Of a DNA stretch of 7,897 bases, positions 1 to 6,530 are shown piece by piece (within the stretch, counting starts at the first letter, position 1; each line of letters begins with the position of its first letter). The DNA comes from JALEGB01 sp038530925. Lineage in GTDB: Bacteria; Pseudomonadota; Alphaproteobacteria; Rhodobacterales; Rhodobacteraceae. The notes beneath the pieces were generated by a model. The model had not been told where the DNA came from. It did not search any database and saw nothing but the letters and a program-made list of their open reading frames with translations. The DNA is taken from assembly GCA_038530925.1 (NCBI GenBank), contig JBCBCG010000198.1, positions 1 to 7,897 of the forward strand, read 5' to 3'. A program made the translations under genes and the position numbers.

Positions 1-1830
1 CGCCTCTTCGGCGGTCAGGATGTTGTTGGCGCGCTTGAAAGCGGCGAGCAGGTTCTCGCCATCCGCTGAGCCGAGCAGCGCGCCGACCGCGTCGATCCGC
101 TTTTTCGCGAGCGTGAGATCATCCGCCGCCGGTCGGCCCATGGCGCGCGCCAGCCCGAACACCGCCTCGACGACGTCGTGGCGCGCGCCGGCGTCGCGCA
201 GCGAAACCTTCATCCGGTCGGCGAGGAAGCTGAGAAGATCGGCGCGCGCCGCGTCATCGAACGCGCCGTCGGTCAGATGCGGCGCCAGCCGCTCGACGTG
301 GCCGGCGAGCGCGTCATCAAGGCTCAGCCGATAGCCGTTCTCGAGCACGATGCGGATCACGCCGAGCGCGGCGCGGCGGAGCGCGAAGGGATCGCCCGAT
401 CCGGTCGGCTTGGCGCCGATGGCCCAGAAGCCTGCGAGCTGGTCGAGCTTGTCGGCGAGCGCTAGCGCGGCGCTAACCGGCGCCCGCGGCGCGTCATCCG
501 TGGGCCCGAGCGGTGCGTAATGCCCCTCGATCGCATCGGCGACAGACGTAGGCTCCTGCGCCTCAGCGGCGTAGACCCGGCCCATATAACCTTGAAGCTC
601 CGGAAATTCGTAGACCATCTCCGAGACGAGATCGGCTTTGGCGAGGCGCGCCGCGCGCTCCGCCTCACCCGGATCGGCGCCGGTGAGCGGCGCCAGCGCT
701 CTGGCGAGCGGCGCAAGCCGCGCGACGCGGTCGGCTTGGCTGCCCAGTTGATTGTGAAACACGACCGTTTTGAGTTTTTTCGTCATCGCCTCAAGCGGCG
801 CGGAAAGGTCGTTCTGATAGAAAAACATCGCATCGGCGAGGCGCGCGCGGAGGACGCGTTCGTTGCCGGCGAGAATCGTGGCGCCGCCATCGGGCGCGGC
901 GATGTTCGCAACGGTCACGAAACCCGTGATCCGGCCGCTTTTCGGCTCGCGCGCGGAGAAGAATTTCTGGTGCTCCTTCATCGAGACGCGCAGCACCTCC
1001 GGCGGCAAAGCTTGAAATTCAGGCGCAATGGCGCCGAGAAGCGGCTCGGGATGCTCGACAAGGCCTGCAACCTCGCGCACAAGGCCTGGATCTTCAACAA
1101 GTTCGAGGCCGGAGGCTGCGGTCAAACGTCGCGCGCCGTCGAGAATCAGCGCCTCGCGTTCAGCGGGATCGAGCACCACATGCGCCTCCGCGAGCGCTTT
1201 TCGGTACTGTGCGAAGCTCTTCACCTTGATCGGTTTGGCGCTGAGGCCGCCGGATTTGCGATCCGCCGCCATGAAGCGATGGCCATAAGTCACGTCGCCC
1301 GCCTCGATCCCATCGACGCTGAACGGCGCGACCGCGGTCTCCTTGCCGTCGCGGATCACGCAGAGAATGGCGCGCAGCGGCCGCACCCAGCGCAGCGCTC
1401 CTGCGCCCCAGCGCATGGATTTCGGCCAGGGAAAGCCTTTGATGATCGCCGGCGCGATCTCTGAGATCACCGCGTCCGCCGGCCGCGCCGGCGTCTCGAT
1501 CACGGCGAAATAGACCTGGCCTTTCTTGTCGTCGCGGAGCTCGAGCTGGTCTTTCGCCAAGCCGGTTTTCCGCAGAAAGCCGGCCAGGGCCTTTTCCGGC
1601 GCATCGGCGCGCGGGCCCTTTAGCTCCTCTCGCGCCGCCTCGGTCGCGCGCGCCAGATCCGCGACATGGAGCGCGAGGCGCCGCGGCGTGGCGAAGGCGC
1701 GGATCTCGCCATGCGCCACCTTCGCCTCCGCGAAGCCTTTCCGAAAGGCCGCGGCGAGATCTGCGCTCGCCTTGGCCTGCATCCGGGCGGGAATCTCCTC
1801 GGAGAACAGCTCAAAAATCAGCTCGGGCAT
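1..1830 (-). CDS. glyS: Glycyl-tRNA synthetase beta subunit (partial, 3' end beyond left edge)
   Basis: Charges tRNA-Gly with glycine in the cytoplasm as the beta partner of the bacterial alpha2beta2 enzyme; the alpha subunit (GlyQ) holds the aminoacylation site and beta contributes tRNA binding. Translation from the ATG at 1830 opens MPELIFELFSEEIPARMQ, the family's signature N-terminus. The frame stays open for 610 codons to position 1, and I saw no frameshift in the stretches I translated. Recognisable blocks are FPWPKSMRWG (residues 133-142), TYGHRFMAAD (about 181-190), LPPEVLRVSMKEHQKF (275-290), KLKTVVFHNQLGSQADRVA (about 352-370), LAKADLVSEMVYEFPELQGYMGR (spanning about 396-418), KPTGSGDPFALRRAALG (474-490) and AAFKRANNIL (596-605). 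The last lies in the C-terminal anticodon-binding region. The family is usually near 690-700 residues, so roughly 80-90 are missing beyond the edge. An in-frame TGA lies eight codons upstream, which fixes the ATG as the only good start. No Shine-Dalgarno is visible before it; a 14-bp repeat lies there instead. Confidence 0.97.
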   Translation of the reverse strand, partial: MPELIFELFSEEIPARMQAKASADLAAAFRKGFAEAKVAHGEIRAFATPRRLALHVADLARATEAAREELKGPRADAPEKALAGFLRKTGLAKDQLELRDDKKGQVYFAVIETPARPADAVISEIAPAIIKGFPWPKSMRWGAGALRWVRPLRAILCVIRDGKETAVAPFSVDGIEAGDVTYGHRFMAADRKSGGLSAKPIKVKSFAQYRKALAEAHVVLDPAEREALILDGARRLTAASGLELVEDPGLVREVAGLVEHPEPLLGAIAPEFQALPPEVLRVSMKEHQKFFSAREPKSGRITGFVTVANIAAPDGGATILAGNERVLRARLADAMFFYQNDLSAPLEAMTKKLKTVVFHNQLGSQADRVARLAPLARALAPLTGADPGEAERAARLAKADLVSEMVYEFPELQGYMGRVYAAEAQEPTSVADAIEGHYAPLGPTDDAPRAPVSAALALADKLDQLAGFWAIGAKPTGSGDPFALRRAALGVIRIVLENGYRLSLDDALAGHVERLAPHLTDGAFDDAARADLLSFLADRMKVSLRDAGARHDVVEAVFGLARAMGRPAADDLTLAKKRIDAVGALLGSADGENLLAAFKRANNILTAEEA

Positions 1831-1870
1831 GGGGGTCTCAGCTTGGGGGTCTCAGCTTGGAGGTCTCTGC
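1831..1870. repeat. 14-bp tandem repeat abutting the glyS start codon
   Basis: Two identical 14-bp units (gggggtctcagctt on the plus strand) occupy 1831-1844 and 1845-1858. A decayed third copy (ggaggtctctgc) follows at 1859-1870. The core GGTCTC recurs at 1834, 1848 and 1862, exactly 14 bp apart. On the glyS strand the repeat reads as AAGCTGAGACCCCC directly before the ATG, so it forms the end of the 5' leader where a ribosome binding site would normally be. Fourteen is not a multiple of three and an in-frame stop lies within it, so it is not coding. Confidence 0.85.
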
Positions 1871-2060
1871 TGGCGCGCCGCGGGCGTCTGATCGCATGGA
1901 TTGCGGGGCCGCGGCGACGCGCGACGCCGCCCGCTTGCGAGCGGACGGCGTCAGCGGCCTACCGGGTTTTGGCGCAGGGTGAAAGACGCGCTGGCGCCGA
2001 TTGGGGCGCTAGGCGCCTGAGACGTGCTTGGTCGGTGGGCCGCTCATGCGCGAAGACGGA
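1871..2060. other. Non-coding gap between the unknown gene and glyS
   Basis: About 190 bp with no supportable gene. It should hold the glyS promoter, unless glyS is transcribed through from the upstream gene; I could not identify convincing -35/-10 boxes in this very GC-rich stretch. Besides the hairpin at 1923-1952, a second potential stem-loop pairs 1992-1998 with 2005-2011 (one G-T pair). It lies about 50 bp past the stop of the upstream gene and is followed on the minus strand by only a weak T run (TCTTTC), so it is at best a poor terminator. Confidence 0.45.
1923..1952. other. Strong GC-rich inverted repeat in the glyS leader region
   Basis: GACGCCG (1923-1929) pairs with CGGCGTC (1946-1952), and after a single C/A mismatch CCGCT (1931-1935) pairs with AGCGG (1940-1944) around a TGCG loop. 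This gives 12 base pairs in a 30-nt hairpin. Neither strand has a T tract after it, so it does not look like a classic intrinsic terminator. It lies about 90 bp upstream of the glyS start and could be a leader RNA structure, an attenuating or stabilising stem, or chance in GC-rich DNA. Confidence 0.5.
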
Positions 2061-2813
2061 TCAGCCGCGCTTGTCGCAACGCGGGCAGCGCGGCGTCGGC
2101 GCGCTCCAGAGGTCGGCCAGCGGGATGCGCCGCGGATCCTTGAGAGGCGGAGGCGGCGTCTCGCCGAGCGCCGCGTCGGCCCAGACCGGACGCCGCCAGG
2201 CCCAATTGGCGCGGCGACGGTTCGCTTCATCGCCGCCGGCGCCGCCGAGGCCGCCATGGCCGCCGGCGGTCGCCGAGGCGAAGAGATCGGCGCAGGCCCC
2301 GTCCGACAGCAGCAGTTTGGCGGGCTCGAACAGCGCGGCGCTCTCCCACGCCGTGCGCCGCCGGCGCCCTTCAAAGAAGTTCCGCATCAAATAGCCAAGC
2401 GCCGGCGCGCCGGCTCGGCCTTTGGCCACGGCGGCTTGCACCAGCGCTTCGGAAAGCTCGAAGGCGACGCCCTGATCATCGATGCGGTCGAGCCGCGCTT
2501 GATCAAGCGCCGCTTTGAGAACGGCGGTCTCGCCATAAGGATCGGCGCGCAGCTGCGCGATCATGCACGCGCCGATCGCATACTCCTCTTCGCGCGCGCG
2601 GCGCACCAGCTGCGCGCCCATGCGGCTGCAGCATGAGGCGCACATCTCCGGCAAATGGTCCGCCAGCGCCTCCACCTCATCGCAGAGCCTGAGCTCCTCC
2701 TGCGCCTCCTCCGCTAGGGCGCGGAACAAGGCGGCGCGCGCGCCGTTCTCAGGCGGCGGCGCATCGGCCGCGCCTGAGCGGCTCCGACGCGCCTCAGTCG
2801 TCCGAGATGTCAT
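2061..2813 (-). CDS. Uncharacterised cysteine-containing protein upstream of glyS
   Basis: A 250-residue protein I do not recognise. It has no signal peptide and no membrane segment, so it is probably cytoplasmic. The N-terminus (1-25) is Arg/Ser/Pro-rich and probably disordered. Residues 26-50 form a charged, probably helical stretch (FRALAEEAQEELRLCDEVEAL). A cysteine knot MCASCCSRM follows (C58, C61, C62), then mostly alpha-helical sequence to about 180, a glycine-rich low-complexity linker GGHGGLGGAGG (184-194), a Trp/Arg-rich part, and a C-terminal CPRC pair (C243, C246). The two Cys pairs could bind a metal together; that is inference. The N-terminal cysteine helix and acidic composition argue for a real gene rather than a shadow, as does its fit between glyS and the divergent ccoN promoter. 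A GGAG lies about 13 nt before the ATG, a weak ribosome site. It runs in the same direction as glyS, 230 bp upstream, and could be co-transcribed. Confidence 0.7.
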   Translation of the reverse strand: MTSRTTEARRSRSGAADAPPPENGARAALFRALAEEAQEELRLCDEVEALADHLPEMCASCCSRMGAQLVRRAREEEYAIGACMIAQLRADPYGETAVLKAALDQARLDRIDDQGVAFELSEALVQAAVAKGRAGAPALGYLMRNFFEGRRRRTAWESAALFEPAKLLLSDGACADLFASATAGGHGGLGGAGGDEANRRRANWAWRRPVWADAALGETPPPPLKDPRRIPLADLWSAPTPRCPRCDKRG

Positions 2814-2875
2814 GATGTCGACTCTGCTCCGCTGCCTTTAGTTCTGTGTGCTGAAGCCTTAGTGCGACCTTTGAA

Positions 2876-2911
2876 GCGTCGGCGCTTTGATCCGGATCAA
2901 GGAGCCGACGC
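2876..2911. repeat. 36-bp near-perfect palindrome centred on the Fnr box
   Basis: GCGTCGGC (2876-2883) and GCCGACGC (2904-2911) are exact reverse complements. They flank the Fnr box symmetrically, each separated from it by three bases, and both palindromes share the same axis at 2893.5. Comparing the 36 bp with its own reverse complement gives 32 identical positions; the only mispairs are 2884/2903 and 2886/2901. The outer arms are not part of the known Fnr/FixK consensus. Confidence 0.85.
2887..2900. promoter_or_regulatory. Fnr/FixK-type operator upstream of ccoN
   Basis: TTGATCCGGATCAA is a perfect match to the TTGAT-N4-ATCAA consensus of Fnr, FnrL, Anr and FixK regulators, which activate ccoNOQP under low oxygen in many proteobacteria. 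Its centre (2893.5) lies about 121 bp upstream of the ccoN start. If it acts as a class II site centred at -41.5, transcription would begin near 2935 and the leader would be about 80 nt. Because it is symmetric and sits in a divergent region, it could also act on the minus-strand gene starting at 2813. Confidence 0.9.
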
Positions 2912-2922
2912 CGCGCCGTTTC

Positions 2923-2935
2923 TACAGAAATGCGA
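2923..2935 (+). promoter_or_regulatory. Predicted -10 region and start point of the ccoNOQP promoter
   Basis: With the Fnr box centred at -41.5, the -10 hexamer should fall at 2923-2928, where the sequence is TACAGA. It keeps the conserved T1, A2 and A4 of TATAAT and lies in the most AT-rich patch of an otherwise GC-rich stretch. No -35 box is needed at a class II activated promoter. The position is inferred from spacing, not seen directly. Confidence 0.4.
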
Positions 2936-2959
2936 CCTCGGGTCTTCTCGTCTCGTCCT

Positions 2960-2986
2960 CACGGCGTTCGGGAATGCGGGGCCGTG
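2960..2986 (+). other. Possible small hairpin in the ccoN 5' leader
   Basis: CACGGC (2960-2965) can pair with GCCGTG (2981-2986) across a 15-nt loop, extended by a T-G and a C-G pair outside. It lies in the inferred ccoN leader and ends about 15 nt before the Shine-Dalgarno. It is weak and may be chance in GC-rich DNA. Confidence 0.25.
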
Positions 2987-3000
2987 GGTAACACCTGCTT

Positions 3001-3006
3001 AGGAGG
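3001..3006 (+). promoter_or_regulatory. Shine-Dalgarno site of ccoN
   Basis: A perfect AGGAGG eight bases before the ATG at 3015 fixes the ccoN start. Confidence 0.85.
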
Positions 3007-3014
3007 GCGCGCCA

Positions 3015-4616
3015 ATGGGAGTGGCGGCTAGATCTTTAATATTCGCGGCGGCGGCGCTTCTAACCGCTTTCGCCGCCTTAAATGGACGAGACCCTGTCTA
3101 CTCGTTCCATATGGGGCTGTTCGCCGTCGTCGCAACTTTCCTGCTGGCGCGTACAGTTATGGTTCGTCAAACGCCGGCGTACTTCGCCGACGACGACGAC
3201 GGATACCAGATGAACGTGGTGCGCTTCGGCGTGATCATGACGGCGATCTGGGGCGTTGTGGGCTTCACCGTCGGTGTGCTGGTCGCGCTGCAGATGGCGT
3301 ATCCGCAGCTCAACATCGAGCCGTATCTGACGTTCGGGCGTCTTCGGCCGCTGCACACTTCGGCTGTGATTTTCGCCTTCGGCGGCTCCGCGCTGCTGAC
3401 GACGTCGTTCCATGTTGTGCAGCGCACAACGGGCGCGCGGCTTTGGGGCGGCGATCTCGCCTGGTTCGTGATGCTGGGATACCAGTTCTTCATCCTGCTG
3501 GCGGCGACGGCCTATATCCTGGGCGGCAGCACCTCGCGTGAATACGCCGAGCCCGAGTGGTACATCGATCTCTGGCTGACGATCGTTTGGGTCGCCTATC
3601 TGCTCGTGTTCCTCGGCACGCTGTGGAAGCGCAAACAGCCGCACATCTATGTCGCCAACTGGTTCTACCTCGCCTTCATCGTGACCATCGCGATGCTGCA
3701 TGTGGTGAACAACCTGGCGATGCCGGTGTCGTTCTTCGGCTCGAAAAGCTACAGCGCCTTCTCAGGCGTGCAGGACGCGCTGACGCAATGGTGGTACGGC
3801 CATAACGCGGTGGGCTTCTTCCTGACCGCCGGCTTCCTTGGCATGATGTACTATTATGTGCCGAAGCAGGCGAACCGTCCGGTCTACTCCTACCGGCTGT
3901 CGATCGTGCACTTCTGGTCCCTGATCTTCCTCTATATCTGGGCCGGACCGCACCATCTGCATTACACCGCGCTGCCCGACTGGGCGCAGACGCTGGGCAT
4001 GGTGTTCTCCATCATGCTGTGGATGCCGAGCTGGGGCGGCATGATCAACGGGCTCATGACGCTGTCAGGCGCTTGGGACAAGCTGCGGACCGATCCGGTG
4101 ATCCGGATGATGGTGATCTCCATCGCCTTCTACGGCATGAGCACCTTCGAAGGGCCGCTGATGTCCATCAAGGCCGTCAACTCGCTCAGCCACTACACCG
4201 ACTGGACCATCGGCCACGTGCATTCTGGCGCTTTGGGCTGGGTCGGCATGATCAGCTTCGGCGCGCTATACTATCTGACGCCGGTGCTGTGGAAGCGGGA
4301 GCGGCTCTATAGCCACGCGCTCGTCAACTGGCACTTCTGGCTCGCCACCCTCGGCATCGTCGTCTACGCGGCGGTCATGTGGGTCAGCGGCATCATGCAG
4401 GGCCTGATGTGGCGCGAAACCAACGAGCTGGGCTTCCTGGTCTACAGCTTCGCGGAAACCACCGAGGCGATGCATCCCTTCTATGTGCTGCGTGTCTTCG
4501 GCGGGCTGCTCTACCTGCTGGGCGGCGTGATCATGGTCTACAACCTCTACCGCACCATCCGGGGCGATCTGCGCGGCGAAGCGCAGCCGACGCCTCAGGC
4601 CGTGCCGGCTCAGTAG
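3015..4616 (+). CDS. ccoN: cbb3-type cytochrome c oxidase subunit I (CcoN)
   Basis: The catalytic membrane subunit of the high-affinity cbb3 oxidase, reducing O2 to water at a heme b3-CuB site while pumping protons. The protein has 533 residues and is strongly hydrophobic: about 12 core helices plus two extra N-terminal hydrophobic segments (about 5-22 and 32-50), an extension known in some family members. Key residues are all present by comparison with the family: H114 in RPLHTSAVIF (low-spin heme b), H263 in WWYGHNAVGF and H313/H314 in WAGPHHLHY (CuB), Y307 six residues before that pair (the Tyr cross-linked to the CuB His), and H401/H403 in GHVHSGALG (heme b3 and heme b). The spacings 263-307-313 and 263-401/403 match those I recall for the characterised enzyme. 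First gene of the operon; its TAG stop overlaps the Shine-Dalgarno of ccoO. Low-oxygen induction is expected from the upstream Fnr box. Confidence 0.98.
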   Translation: MGVAARSLIFAAAALLTAFAALNGRDPVYSFHMGLFAVVATFLLARTVMVRQTPAYFADDDDGYQMNVVRFGVIMTAIWGVVGFTVGVLVALQMAYPQLNIEPYLTFGRLRPLHTSAVIFAFGGSALLTTSFHVVQRTTGARLWGGDLAWFVMLGYQFFILLAATAYILGGSTSREYAEPEWYIDLWLTIVWVAYLLVFLGTLWKRKQPHIYVANWFYLAFIVTIAMLHVVNNLAMPVSFFGSKSYSAFSGVQDALTQWWYGHNAVGFFLTAGFLGMMYYYVPKQANRPVYSYRLSIVHFWSLIFLYIWAGPHHLHYTALPDWAQTLGMVFSIMLWMPSWGGMINGLMTLSGAWDKLRTDPVIRMMVISIAFYGMSTFEGPLMSIKAVNSLSHYTDWTIGHVHSGALGWVGMISFGALYYLTPVLWKRERLYSHALVNWHFWLATLGIVVYAAVMWVSGIMQGLMWRETNELGFLVYSFAETTEAMHPFYVLRVFGGLLYLLGGVIMVYNLYRTIRGDLRGEAQPTPQAVPAQ

Positions 4617-4625
4617 GAGGCGACG

Positions 4626-5429
4626 ATGAAACACGAAGTAATCGAGAAAAATGCGACCCTTCTGATGGCGTTGAGCCTTGTGGTCGTCTCCATCGGCGGC
4701 GTGGTCGAGATCGCGCCTCTCTTCTACCTCGAGAACACCATCGAGGAGGTCGAGGGGATGCGGCCCTATACGCCGCTGGAGCTGGCTGGGCGGGATGTGT
4801 ACATCCGCGAAGGGTGTTACACCTGCCACAGCCAAATGATCCGCCCGATGCGGGACGAGGTGGAGCGCTACGGCCACTTCTCCCTCGCGGCGGAGAGCAT
4901 GTACGACCACCCGTTCCAATGGGGCTCGAAGCGCACCGGGCCTGATCTGGCCCGGGTTGGCGGGCGCTACTCGGATGAGTGGCATGTGGACCATATGCGC
5001 GATCCGCGCTCGGTGGTGCCTGAGTCGATCATGCCGAGCTACAGCTTCCTTGAGGAGCGCCAGCTCGACATCGCCACGCTTGGCGACAATCTCGTCGCCA
5101 ATCGCTGGGTCGGCGTGCCCTACACGGACGAGCAGATCGCGATGGCCACGACCGACGCGCTCTCTCAAGCCCGGCCCGAGGCGGACGACGCGGATGTGGA
5201 TGGGCTGATCGAGCGCTATGGCGACAAAGCCAACGCGCGCGCCTTCGACGGCGATCCGAGCGACATCACCGAGCTCGACGCCGTCATCGCCTATCTGCAG
5301 ATGCTCGGCACTCTGGTCGACTTCGACACCTACGAGCCGAATCTCGTGGCCGAGGGCGCTCCGGCGTCCGAGACCGCTGAGACCGAGCTCGCCAGCGATG
5401 CGGCGGAGGCGCGTGATGGAGACCTATAA
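4626..5429 (+). CDS. ccoO: cbb3-type cytochrome c oxidase subunit II, mono-heme (CcoO)
   Basis: A membrane-anchored c-type cytochrome that passes electrons to the CcoN active site on the periplasmic side. It has 267 residues. An uncleaved N-terminal membrane anchor spans about residues 11-34, after the charged start MKHEVIEKN. The single heme-binding motif is CYTCH at 64-68, in the family-typical context REGCYTCHSQMIRPMRDE. The distal ligand is probably M136 in SIMPSYSFLEERQLD. The blocks QWGSKRTGPDLARVGGRYSDEWH (spanning about 98-120) are also characteristic. The C-terminal tail after about 240 is acidic and Ala-rich and probably flexible. An AGGAGG at 4615-4620, overlapping the ccoN stop, sits five bases before the ATG. 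The 3' end overlaps ccoQ by 14 bp, which implies translational coupling. Confidence 0.98.
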   Translation: MKHEVIEKNATLLMALSLVVVSIGGVVEIAPLFYLENTIEEVEGMRPYTPLELAGRDVYIREGCYTCHSQMIRPMRDEVERYGHFSLAAESMYDHPFQWGSKRTGPDLARVGGRYSDEWHVDHMRDPRSVVPESIMPSYSFLEERQLDIATLGDNLVANRWVGVPYTDEQIAMATTDALSQARPEADDADVDGLIERYGDKANARAFDGDPSDITELDAVIAYLQMLGTLVDFDTYEPNLVAEGAPASETAETELASDAAEARDGDL

Positions 5430-5607
5430 CGCCATGCGCGAATTCGCCGATAGCTGGGCGCTGCTGGCGATGACGCTGTTTTTCCTCGGGGTTGTCATCC
5501 GCGTTTTGATGCCGGGCATGCGCGCCCAGGCGGATGACGCGGCGCAGATCCCCTTCCAAGACGTCCCTGCCGGCCATCGGCCGCAAGGCGGGGCGGAGGA
5601 GAGCTGA
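5416..5607 (+). CDS. ccoQ: cbb3-type oxidase small subunit (CcoQ)
   Basis: A small single-span membrane protein thought to stabilise the cbb3 complex, especially CcoP association. The 63 residues open METYNAMREFADSWALLAMT, a typical CcoQ start. One membrane helix spans about 13-33, followed by a short polar tail with the family-like PGMRAQADDAAQIPFQD. The frame is open further upstream, but those codons lie inside ccoO and read as an out-of-frame Arg/Ser/Pro-rich shadow. I chose the ATG at 5416 because GGAGG lies six bases before it and the protein family begins there. It overlaps the last 14 bp of ccoO, and its TGA is one base from the ccoP start. Confidence 0.93.
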   Translation: METYNAMREFADSWALLAMTLFFLGVVIRVLMPGMRAQADDAAQIPFQDVPAGHRPQGGAEES

Positions 5608-5608
5608 G

Positions 5609-6484
5609 ATGTCAGATCACGACAAGAACAACGTTGACGAGGTCACGGGGATCGAGACGACCGGCCATGAATGGGACGGCGTCAAGGAGCTGAACAACCC
5701 GCTGCCGCGGTGGTGGCTCTCGATCTTCTACGCCACGATCGTCTTCTCGATCGGCTATATGATCGCCTATCCGGCCTGGCCGATGCTGACGGACTACACC
5801 CGCGGCGTGCTCGGCTATTCGAGCCGCGACGAGGTGCGTCAGGCGATCGTGGATCATCGCGAGTCCCAAGCGGTCTGGCGGGATCGGATCGCCGCGGCGG
5901 ATCTTGAGACGATCCGCGGAGATGCGGAGCTTTCGGGCTTCGCGATCCAGGCGGGCCGCGCGGCCTTCGCAGTGAATTGCTCGCAATGTCACGGCTCCGG
6001 CGCCGCCGGGGCGGAGGCTCAGGGCTATCCGAACCTCAATGACGACGCCTGGCTTTGGGGCGGCGAGATCGAGGAGATCCACCAGACCATCGCGCATGGC
6101 GTGCGGAATGCGAGCGACGAGTCGCGCTACTCGGAGATGCCGGTCTTCGGCGAGATCCTCGAGGAGCCGGAAATCGACGCGGCCACGCAATTCGTGCTCA
6201 GCCTTGGCGGGCTGCCGCATGACGCGCAGCTGTCGGCCCAGGGCGCGGTGGTCTTCGAGGACAATTGCTCCTCCTGCCACGGCTCTGAGGGCGAGGGCGA
6301 TCCCTATCAGGGCGCGCCGCGTCTCGCGGATGCGATCTGGCTGTTCGGCGGCGACGCGGACAGCATCGCCAACCAGATCCGCCAGCCGCGCCATGGCGTG
6401 ATGCCAGCTTGGAGCGAGCGTCTGGACGACACGACGGTGAAGTCCCTCGCCGTCTACGTCCACGCGCTTGGCGGCGGCCAGTAA
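5609..6484 (+). CDS. ccoP: cbb3-type cytochrome c oxidase subunit III, di-heme (CcoP)
   Basis: The electron-entry subunit: a membrane-anchored di-heme cytochrome c that takes electrons from soluble or membrane cytochrome c and hands them to CcoO. It has 291 residues. The cytoplasmic N-terminus carries the family motif TTGHEWDGVKELNNPLPRWW (17-36), followed by a membrane helix at about 35-57. Two periplasmic cytochrome c domains follow, with CSQCH at 124-128 and CSSCH at 220-224; the likely axial Met ligands are M177 (SEMPVF) and M265 (GVMPAW). The duplicated context (LNDDAWLWGG and LADAIWLFGG) confirms the tandem domains. An in-frame start exists 75 bp upstream inside ccoQ, but the ATG at 5609 follows AGGAG by seven bases and begins the conserved sequence. 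Last gene of the operon, followed by an intrinsic terminator. Confidence 0.97.
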   Translation: MSDHDKNNVDEVTGIETTGHEWDGVKELNNPLPRWWLSIFYATIVFSIGYMIAYPAWPMLTDYTRGVLGYSSRDEVRQAIVDHRESQAVWRDRIAAADLETIRGDAELSGFAIQAGRAAFAVNCSQCHGSGAAGAEAQGYPNLNDDAWLWGGEIEEIHQTIAHGVRNASDESRYSEMPVFGEILEEPEIDAATQFVLSLGGLPHDAQLSAQGAVVFEDNCSSCHGSEGEGDPYQGAPRLADAIWLFGGDADSIANQIRQPRHGVMPAWSERLDDTTVKSLAVYVHALGGGQ

Positions 6485-6500
6485 CAGGTTCCTCCCTGAC

Positions 6501-6524
6501 GCCTCGCTCTGTCCAGGGCGAGGC
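6501..6524 (+). other. Stem-loop just after ccoP
   Basis: GCCTCGC (6501-6507) pairs with GCGAGGC (6518-6524) around a 10-nt loop, followed after GC by a short TTTT. It lies 16 nt past the ccoP stop, directly ahead of the main terminator. It may be a first, weaker terminator or a 3' stabilising stem. Confidence 0.55.
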
Positions 6525-6530
6525 GCTTTT

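Noticed and set aside
520..1464. 314-codon open frame on the plus strand opposite glyS
   Set aside because: It is antisense to a clearly conserved glyS, has an Arg/His/Ala-rich composition with no family resemblance, and is expected from high-GC codon bias.
2028..2636. 202-codon plus-strand open frame opposite the unknown gene
   Set aside because: Very Arg/Ala-rich with no motif or ribosome site. The minus-strand frame has a more natural composition and a cysteine arrangement, so I kept that one instead, with moderate confidence.
4266..5168. 300-codon minus-strand open frame across the ccoN/ccoO junction
   Set aside because: It lies antisense to two confidently identified genes, is rich in His/Arg/Asp and lacks motifs or a ribosome site; it is a shadow.
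5534..5608. Upstream start for ccoP inside ccoQ
   Set aside because: The conserved CcoP N-terminus begins at 5609, preceded by AGGAG; the extension is out-of-frame ccoQ sequence.
5612..6463. 283-codon minus-strand open frame opposite ccoP
   Set aside because: It mirrors ccoP almost exactly, which is typical of third-position GC bias, and resembles no known protein.
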